A stretch of DNA of 64,000 nt from Gadus chalcogrammus (taxonomy: Eukaryota; Chordata; Actinopteri; Gadiformes; Gadidae), in contig NC_079428.1 in NCBI RefSeq assembly GCF_026213295.1, forward strand, positions 5,828,366 through 5,892,365, given 5' to 3'. The notes under the pieces were generated by a model that worked only from the letters and a program-made list of their open reading frames with translations, ran no database searches and was not told the DNA's origin. Within the stretch, counting starts at the first letter, position 1, and the number at the start of each line of letters is the position of its first letter. Shown in pieces: positions 57,501 through 64,000 of this stretch. The position numbers and the translations under genes are program-made.

Positions 57501-59037
57501 CTCCCAGGATGGCGCGTGTGATCTGCTGGTAGTATTTCAGAAGGTCTTCAGAGAGGGTCTGCACAGCGCTGGGAACTGTGGTGATGAACAGAGGAACACG
57601 TGGATTCATTCATGATATATTTAAAAACATTTGGACGGGTCTTCAATTGAACCAAATGACGTGTTAAAGCTGTTGAGGGCCAGATTCAACGGCTGTGATG
57701 AGAGAGCAGAAACTAGCAACATCTGGAAACTAAACAGACCAAATAAACGTCCAATGCCTCTCTGCACCCCCCCTCCCTCCTGTTTCTCTGAGAAGGGTTG
57801 CAATTGCGCATCTTTGATTGACAGGCGAGTTTGATTCCCTGAACCAATCGGGGAAGAGATCAATTAAGAAAATGTCATTGCATCAAGAAATGTGACGTAA
57901 AAGTGCATTATGATAAGTCTGATGGTTTGGCTGCTAGTGATGTCGTTCAGGGGGTGGAGATTAATGTGGCTCAGGGAACCTAAACAGGCGGTAAGGCTGA
58001 GTGCGATGACGGACTCAGAAGAAACGTCTGAAATGTCTGCACGACGGATTGGGGGGCCTGGAGTTTTACAAAAAATCCGGAAGATTTGACTCGCCGATAG
58101 TGGACGATGGCTATGCCCTTTTTTACAAATTACACTCAAAGTATAGCACTACCATCTTACCTACAGCACCTTTAACCTGTGTCGTGATCTGGTGTATTAC
58201 CTGTTCCTTGAGGCTCCAGGTTGCCTTTACCATCCAGGTAGGAAACATTTACTATCGGGGAGAGAAACCAAGATAAGCCACTGACAGCAGATCGACAGCG
58301 TTAAGAAGACTGGAGCGGTTCCCACTGGGTCTTACCTCGGACCATCGTCTCGGCACAGCCTTTGGGGATGTTGGTGGCTAGAGCCAACTCTACCAGGTTA
58401 ATGTCCCGGTCCTCAACGAAGAACAGCTCCCCTTCCTTGATCGAACGGAAGGGCAAGACGTCCTGGGCGCCATAGCCACAGATGGCCTGGTGACACAAAC
58501 ACGACCAAGGAATAGCATGACCAACTACAATTATACTCCAACGCCTATTGTCCACATGCAAAGATTTGGATTTGTGGCATCAAACACCCTGCAGTGAACG
58601 ATTTAAAGTAATAACCTCAATAGTTAGTTCCTTTGATAGAGCAATAGGCTGACTGATGCTAAACATGCTGGATCTTAAAAGCATCCCCCTACTACGGTGA
58701 ACCTTTACCTCCACATTGCTCCACCGCAGGGCTCTGTTGAAGTCCTCGACCGTCAGCTTTCTCCTCTTGGCGTGTCTCATGAATTGAGAGCTACTCTGAA
58801 TTGATGAAATATAAAGGAAAAGGTGTCACTTCTACACGTACACGTAGAAACAGGACAGATAGTGCAGATGGTCCATCGAGCCTTTCTCACCTGGGTCGCT
58901 TCCCTGAGTCGGTAGCACACATCCTCCGCCAGAAGGGCTGCCACATCGTCGCTGAGCTCCACGCCAGCACTCTCGGCCACGAGTTTGACGGACTCCCGAG
59001 GCACCTCCGCGAAACGGCGTTCCTCCCTGTCCGCCAT
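51928..59037 (-). CDS. taf6l: TAF6-like RNA polymerase II, PCAF/SAGA-associated factor
   Basis: Eleven exons join in one frame of 2,112 nt (703 residues): 59037-58891, 58795-58709, 58486-58336, 58251-58201, 57575-57481, 56803-56729, 56347-56127, 55708-55576, 54515-54387, 53522-52954, 52381-51928. The start MADREERRFAEVPRESVKLV is the family N terminus, with ATGG context. Residues about 5-75 are the TAF6-type histone fold (AALLAEDVCYRLREATQ, KRRKLTVEDFNRALRW). Then come the HEAT-like middle (LVELALATNIPKGCAET, EPLAASINPLNDHWTLRD, PLCSHYGAVVGLHALGWK), a Pro/Gly-rich insert and a conserved tail (IGGRQMGRRCQGR, LPVIGRVSKPVRRWA). TAF6L pairs with TAF9-type subunits in SAGA/PCAF acetyltransferase complexes in the nucleus. 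Human TAF6L is 622 residues; the extra length lies mainly in the low-complexity Pro/Gly/Ala part of exons 10-11. It is not TAF6, whose tail differs. Confidence 0.96.
54523..54580. repeat. (CA)n microsatellite at a taf6l 3' splice site
   Basis: About 28 CA units. On the sense strand it is (TG)n directly followed by TCCCCAG, the acceptor of exon 9 at 54516-54517. Confidence 0.97.
56355..56381. repeat. Poly-G run at a taf6l 3' splice site
   Basis: A G run on the plus strand. On the sense strand it is poly-C followed by TTGCAG, the acceptor of taf6l exon 7 at 56348-56349. Confidence 0.9.
57668..58171. mobile_element. Diverged TTAA MITE in a taf6l intron
   Basis: The right end CCTACAGCACCT followed by TTAA (58172-58175) matches the ends of the element at 38593. 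The left boundary is a guess from TTAA at 57664-57667 followed by AGCTGTTGAGG. It sits between exons 4 and 5 of taf6l. Confidence 0.4.
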
Positions 59038-59877
59038 GCTAACGGACACTTTACCGGTCGATGCTTTTCGAGAGAATTAACGAATCAACTAGAGATGTTT
59101 CCGTGCGCCTTATCTAGTGAAATCAGACACGGCGCGCTCTGGACTGCAGACCCACAGTTCAGAGAATAGCAGTAAAGTGTTTACACAAGACTAGGTATAG
59201 CGGTTTGCATTAAGGTATGGAAAAAGGCATGAATACATTGAGCACAAAATCCAAACACTCGGATCCAAGCCTGTGAAGGCTGTACAAATGCCCAAGGTGT
59301 ACCGTCACTGGAGAAACTGCAATACATTTTTAGCACTTGGATGTTTAGTCCCTTCGTAGTGATCGAACACATTACATTTCTTGTTCCCGTTGTTGCAAAC
59401 TTGGGTTCTGGTTCACTATGTTGCCCTCATCCATTGTTGACGTGCGGTGGGGGAAGGAACTGTCGCAGACTTGACCCTACGAACGGCCCGGAAGTAGTTA
59501 TGCGCTGAAGAATGGAATATACAAAATACTATTTGAATATTGGAAAATTAAAACTGATTAACCCCACCTATATTTATTATAATGCAATACCAATGTTTTT
59601 ATTCCATTGAAAGTTAAGAGCAAATACCGCGTTTCCCCGTATCAGTAGACTTGGGGGCGGAGCTAAAGTTCTACCCGTGGATGCTCGAGCAGCCTTTGGT
59701 TTACTTTTACCATTAGTATCCATAAAGCTACATGTTGGAATTGTTTTGGTATGCAAGGATTTTTTAATTTGCAAAGCAATTAAGTGTTTATCTATAATTG
59801 CAAATGGTACTCCTTCCTAAAATACAAGATTGAAGATGTACGAGGATTAAAACCAAACCATTGGATTAAAACTTCTG
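59038..59877. other. Short intergenic region between taf6l and the CCCH gene
   Basis: No coding signal. It should contain the taf6l promoter near 59040-59480 and ends at the polyadenylation signal of the zinc-finger gene. The two genes are in tandem with under 1 kb between them. Confidence 0.6.
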
Positions 59878-59883
59878 TTTATT
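59878..59883 (-). terminator. Polyadenylation signal of the CCCH-finger gene
   Basis: AATAAA on the minus strand about 370 bp past the stop codon. The implied 3' UTR contains a few ATTTA-type words (for example near 60119 and 60139). Such AU elements are binding sites for this protein family. Confidence 0.5.
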
Positions 59884-60254
59884 AATGATATCGAGTCAGA
59901 TATTAAACTAACCCGACCATAATTATAAGTATGTACAACAATTAAAAAGTTAATTACAAGGCTCAGTGCATCCAAAAATAGGCTGCAGCAACTTCACCCA
60001 TACAAATATTTGTAGCCATCCGATTATTTACCATTCTCCTCGATTTTAAGGACCAACTATCCCGCAGTCAAACGCACGAACGGGGCGCCATGTGCCCGTC
60101 AAAAACACCGTCCAGTTTAAATACCCACCCAATAAAAATTTAAATTACGACAAGTCTCTAAAGCATAACATTTTAAAAACACTCATATAATCAAACTAGT
60201 TCCTCCACAGCTAGGAGGCTCCGATGGCAGCGTTGTCCCACACGCCAGGGGACT

Positions 60255-61684
60255 TCAAAGTGCTCTGTTGTCCCAGATCTTCTGCGCGCTGGTGGCCAGG
60301 GCCTGGCTGCTCTCCAGCTGCTGAAGGTGGAGGGCCAGCGGCAGCAGCAGCTCGTTGAGGTGCTGGCTGGAGAAGGTGAAGGCGTTGTGGGCCGCGGTCT
60401 CGACCGGCGGGGTGGTCACTGAGGGGGTGCATGTTGAGGAGGGCGGCGGGGACGAGTTGGAGGAGGCCGGGGATGAGGAGAAGGGGGAGAAGGGGGACAG
60501 CAGCATGTCTGTGTAGCTCTGGGAAAAGGCCCGACTGCCGATGGCGGCCTGGAAGCCCGCGGGGCTCAGGGTGGAGTCAGAGCCCTTGAGCTTGCTGGGG
60601 AGGCCGTGCTGGAAGCGGCAGCGCGTGCCGTACAGGCAGAAGCCGAACGAGCTGAAGGTGCGGCAGAGCGCACCGCGCGGCTTCCACTCCTTGGTTTGCG
60701 CCTGGAAGGTAGGTGTGAGGAAATCGGCGGGACTTTTCTCCTCGATCCCACTGACGCTACTACCGCAGCTGCTGCCGCGCCCGCAACTGACAGGCGACTC
60801 CTCCGCTACACCATCAACACCATCTCCTAGTTCGTCGACGTGCAGGAAGTTGCAGCGGGTGCCGAAGGGACACACGCCGTAGGAGCGGAAGGTGCGACAG
60901 GGGACGTTCTTGCGGCGGGGACGGCAGGCGGGCCGCTGCTCGGTGGCCCCATGGACGAAAAGGCAGCGGGTTCCGTAGTAGCAGTAGCCCGTGGTGTGGA
61001 AGCTACGGCACAGCTCGGTCTTGTACTTGGGGTGACGATAGGGCACGTGGAGCTCTTGGAGGCCGTGCGCGAACTGGCAGCGTTCGGCGTAATTGCAGAG
61101 GCCCGAGGCGGCGTAGCTGGTGCACAGCTCGGTCTTGTAGCGGGTGGAGCAGAGCCAGGGGGTGAGGGGGGAGGCCGAGGACTCAACCAGCGGGAGCAGG
61201 GCATCGGCCAGGGAGGAGCCGCAGTCGTCGGAGGATTCGTTGGAGAGCAGGTTGTCCACCATCTCTTCGTGGTAGGGGGGCAGGAAGAGGTCATCGCTGC
61301 TCGTCTGTTGGAGAAGTGCAAACATTTTAGAAAATAAACTTTTAAAAAGGCAACCAGATTACATATGAGAAGCACTTTAGTTTGTTAGTGCGTTATTGAA
61401 AGCACATAGAGAGGGGTCTATATATATGAAAACACTGGAGTTGAACTCCTATATGCATTAAGCTTTGACACTGGGCTCTGCAAAAGCGCAGAGTATTCAA
61501 GATGACAGCAAAACTTAAGAAATGTTTGACTAGAGCAGGACGGGTGCAATGAGTGGGATTCCGTCGTTTACAGTCTGACCAATTTAGAACAGCCACATTA
61601 AATAGTTGCATGCAAAATAGAAATTAAATACCGTGTAATAAATAATGCGTAGGCAACAAAGGCAAGGACACTCACCTCAAACAT
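60255..61684 (-). CDS. cth1: Four-finger CCCH mRNA-binding protein (cth1 / C3H-4 type)
   Basis: Two exons: 61684-61676 (Met-Phe-Glu) and 61304-60255, 352 residues. Four fingers of the exact form C-x8-C-x5-C-x3-H occur: [60 protein letters not shown] and [20 protein letters not shown]. Fingers 1 and 2 have the TTP lead-ins RYKTELC and KYKTELC and the standard 18-residue linker. Fingers 3 and 4 have variant lead-ins (RRKNVPC, KPRGALC). Mammalian ZFP36 proteins have two fingers; Xenopus C3H-4 has four and is maternal. The family binds AU-rich elements and speeds mRNA decay. The C-terminal [15 protein letters not shown] resembles the FAFSSQEL block of ZFP36L proteins, but the extreme C terminus lacks the usual CNOT1-binding motif. 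The start is set by the GT donor after Met-Phe-Glu; the later in-frame Met at 61325 lies in the intron. Confidence 0.9.
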
Positions 61685-62394
61685 AGTTGCAACAAGTCCA
61701 GAAGAAATACTAGCTCACAAAGTCGACGTGTAGTGGGATGTTAGTCCAAACAAAGCCTTTACAATAAATTAAGAAAAACAAAAGGAAGGTAGGAATTTCT
61801 GTTAAAGAAACTAGTGAATCACAGTGGCACGAGCCTCACAATCCTACGTCTTGCTATGAAGTTGCACACAAACTACTGACCCCTTGGTCGTCTATTATCT
61901 TGAGCCAAGACTCCCTCCCGCGTGCTTTGAAATTAGGAATCAGCTGTGCCTGCGTACCACGTCACAGGGACAGTTCAATCAACCAATCACGTCAACGCAC
62001 GGACGACGCCACTCCTTGGAATTCGCACACAATCGTTGATAGAATGCAGCGCCCTTATCAAATTAGGCCCGGATGATTACAGGGCCACAGGCCAAAGGAT
62101 CAAATGCCCAATAAACAATCCTGAGACTGACGCTCATTGGTCAACACTGTTACACCAGTGTTAATTCACACCTCGGTTGAAAAGACGTTTTAACAACTCT
62201 CTAATTAACAGCTGTCTATCAATCATCGGGCCAAAGTGATCTGAATAGGAACTGTATAATTACTTGAGCTTGTGATAAAAGTGAAATTTAGTCTTATTGG
62301 GTGTTGACAAAACAAATGAACATAGAATACAGAACCAACGTTGAGTTAATCGGACTGATGAATAAATAACTGATGAAGTACATATGTGCGACCA
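61685..62394. other. Upstream region of the CCCH gene
   Basis: No coding exon. CCAAT-type words are at about 61984 (CCAATCACG) and 62136 (ATTGG). The 5' UTR and promoter of the zinc-finger gene should be in 61685-62160. A run of A at 62400-62409 marks the end of the next transcription unit. Confidence 0.5.
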
Positions 62395-64000
62395 CGAAGA
62401 AAAAAAAAACTTTATTTCTTTTCTTATCAAGATACATTAAGGGATACAGACATCGGAATAAAAAACACTTAAGAAATATTTTTCAATTGTAGCATGTTTC
62501 TCTCGCCATCTTAGAAAATTCTACCCCCTCTCCCTTTGAATTCTGTCCATGGATCAAATCACGCCCCAACCCCATTCCAAACCCACCCTATGAATGAGAA
62601 GCTTGTTTCACATATACATCATTTCAGGACCCCTCCATAATAATTAATGGAGCAGGAATCACTTTAGAATTTATATTTAAAATAAAAAAAACACTGGAAT
62701 TTCCATTATGTCTTCTTTCGGATTAATATTTGCAACGAATTTACTAATGTATTTTCTTAAGAAACATTAGAAAAGCCCACATTGGGACCAAACTTGCTTA
62801 TAAATCCATCATGTAGCCCTTTTCCTGCTGTGATAATTCACAGTTTTAGAACTACACAGGAATTATAATTATCCAATTAACACTTCCATGTACTCACCCC
62901 CTTAACTTAAGAGAAAGGGGAGGAGGGGAGGGGTACAAAAAAACGGCCAAATCAACTCACACCGAGTTGTACCTTTCACATCACCATACTCACAGTTTAA
63001 AAGCATGACTTGTGAACCTAATCTTATATATTGCTGCTTTATTATCATATCCTTCTAAAAAAAAAAAAAAAAAATCAGTAACATGATGCTGTAGTTTAGC
63101 ACAAGACTGTAAAGTCAACTTTTTGTGTGTATGGATGGAAGTCACCATAGAGCTGGACATCGACAGGAGAACCAACAGGGGGTCGCCTTTGAAGTGAGGT
63201 TTACAACTTTTTTTTTTTCTTTTTCTTTAAGAACACAATTTAGACTCTGGGCGGACATCATCCACACAAAACAAACCCGAAAAGCCAAACGTTCATTTTA
63301 AATATCAGTCACATAGCCATAATAATGCTCACCTCTCCGTTCCTCTCGTCTGTCTCACCCATTCAAATGTTCTACTGCATCATGTGATTAGTACGTCATT
63401 TTACACCATCGGTGCCAAGGAACAAAAACCCCTTCAAACCATCTCTGACGTAAGCCCACAAATGTGACCTAAAAGGGTTTAAAAACGGCTGTAGAAAACA
63501 AAAAAAAAGAGAAAAAAAGCGTGGCAAATCTAACAATCGAGTGGGACATAGACAGAAATTTTGCTGGATTGCAACAACAAGTTGACAAACAAGCAAACAA
63601 GAGCACGACCGACATCACAGGGACACCAACAGGGGGTGGTTGTTGTTGTTGAGGGATGTTGAATGTCTGTGGTGGCCCACTCCACACTCGGGGGAGGGGG
63701 GGGTCTTTACATGCAAGCATGGCGTTCTTGATCAGTCCCATCTTGATCTGTCCCAGCTCCTGCTGTTCCTTATCAGGCATGACGCCAGACACGTGGTGTG
63801 GGCCGGGATCTGGAGTTCGGTGGGGCGGGGCCAGGCACAGGCAGGCCATTAAAATCCAAGACAAAGACACACCATCGGGGAGCGATCGCACGCGGCAACA
63901 CCCCCCCCCCCCCCACACACACACGCGTGTGTGCGCGTGCCTGCTTCAGACTTGGCAAAACCCTTCAGAATTTTTCCTCCGTTTTCCGTGTCAGCGGGGG
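62395..64000 (-). other. Probable 3' UTR of a gene beyond the right edge
   Basis: A/T-rich, unique-looking sequence with AATAAA on the minus strand at 62411-62416, just before an A run at 62400. This suggests the 3' end of a minus-strand transcript. An open frame at 63469-63924 (minus) includes GVMPDKEQQELGQIKMGLIK, but I recognise no family and see no clear splice acceptor. It may be a terminal exon or chance. Confidence 0.4.

Noticed and set aside
61305..61325. Met at 61325 as the start of the CCCH protein
   Set aside because: It lies just upstream of a good 3' splice site (CTCCAACAG). The Met-Phe-Glu exon at 61676-61684, with a GTGAGT donor, gives a standard two-exon structure.
63469..63924. 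151-residue minus-strand open frame as a gene
   Set aside because: No recognisable domain and it crosses homopolymer-rich sequence. Kept only as a possible terminal exon or UTR.

Overview
This is nuclear DNA from a ray-finned fish. Vertebrate genes are split into many short exons with GT/AG boundaries. There are many long (CA/TG)n tracts, short fish-type DNA transposons and LTR remnants, and no bacterial-style gene packing. The extreme density of long dinucleotide repeats would fit a cod-like (gadiform) genome, but that is inference. All four gene bodies I can support lie on the minus strand, plus a probable 3' end of a fifth gene at the right edge.

Layout from left to right. (1) 255-7285: a receptor tyrosine kinase whose 3' end lies outside the window. 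Its ectodomain is Eph-like (ephrin-binding domain, Cys-rich module, one fibronectin III domain, transmembrane helix). The visible part of its kinase is of the TYRO3/AXL/MERTK (TAM) type. I know of no described receptor with this combination. (2) 7286-9124: intergenic DNA with two probable solo LTRs. (3) 10524-47316: ehbp1l1 (EH domain-binding protein 1-like 1). I could join 32 exons in one unbroken frame of 4,634 residues: NT-C2 domain, proline-rich exons, two giant exons (3,600 and 3,068 nt) with about 40 copies of a Leu-Pro-Ser-Cys-Pro ... Pro-Gly-Phe-Pro-Ser repeat, a long exon with KKRLSGSF motifs, calponin-homology domain, bMERB domain and a C-terminal CAVQ prenylation box. (4) 47317-51877: intergenic DNA with a hAT-type MITE. 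(5) 51928-59037: taf6l, complete in 11 exons (703 residues). (6) 60255-61684: a four-CCCH-finger protein of the cth1/C3H-4 type, complete in 2 exons (352 residues). (7) 62395-64000: probably the 3' UTR of a further minus-strand gene.

The genes do not form an obvious pathway: a cell-surface receptor, a membrane-traffic adaptor (Rab8/Rab10-Bin1 type), a SAGA/PCAF-complex histone-fold subunit and an mRNA-binding zinc-finger protein. The most unusual items are the Eph/TAM chimera and the giant repeat region of ehbp1l1. Its many in-phase cassette exons, with microsatellites at their splice sites, suggest extensive isoform and length variation.
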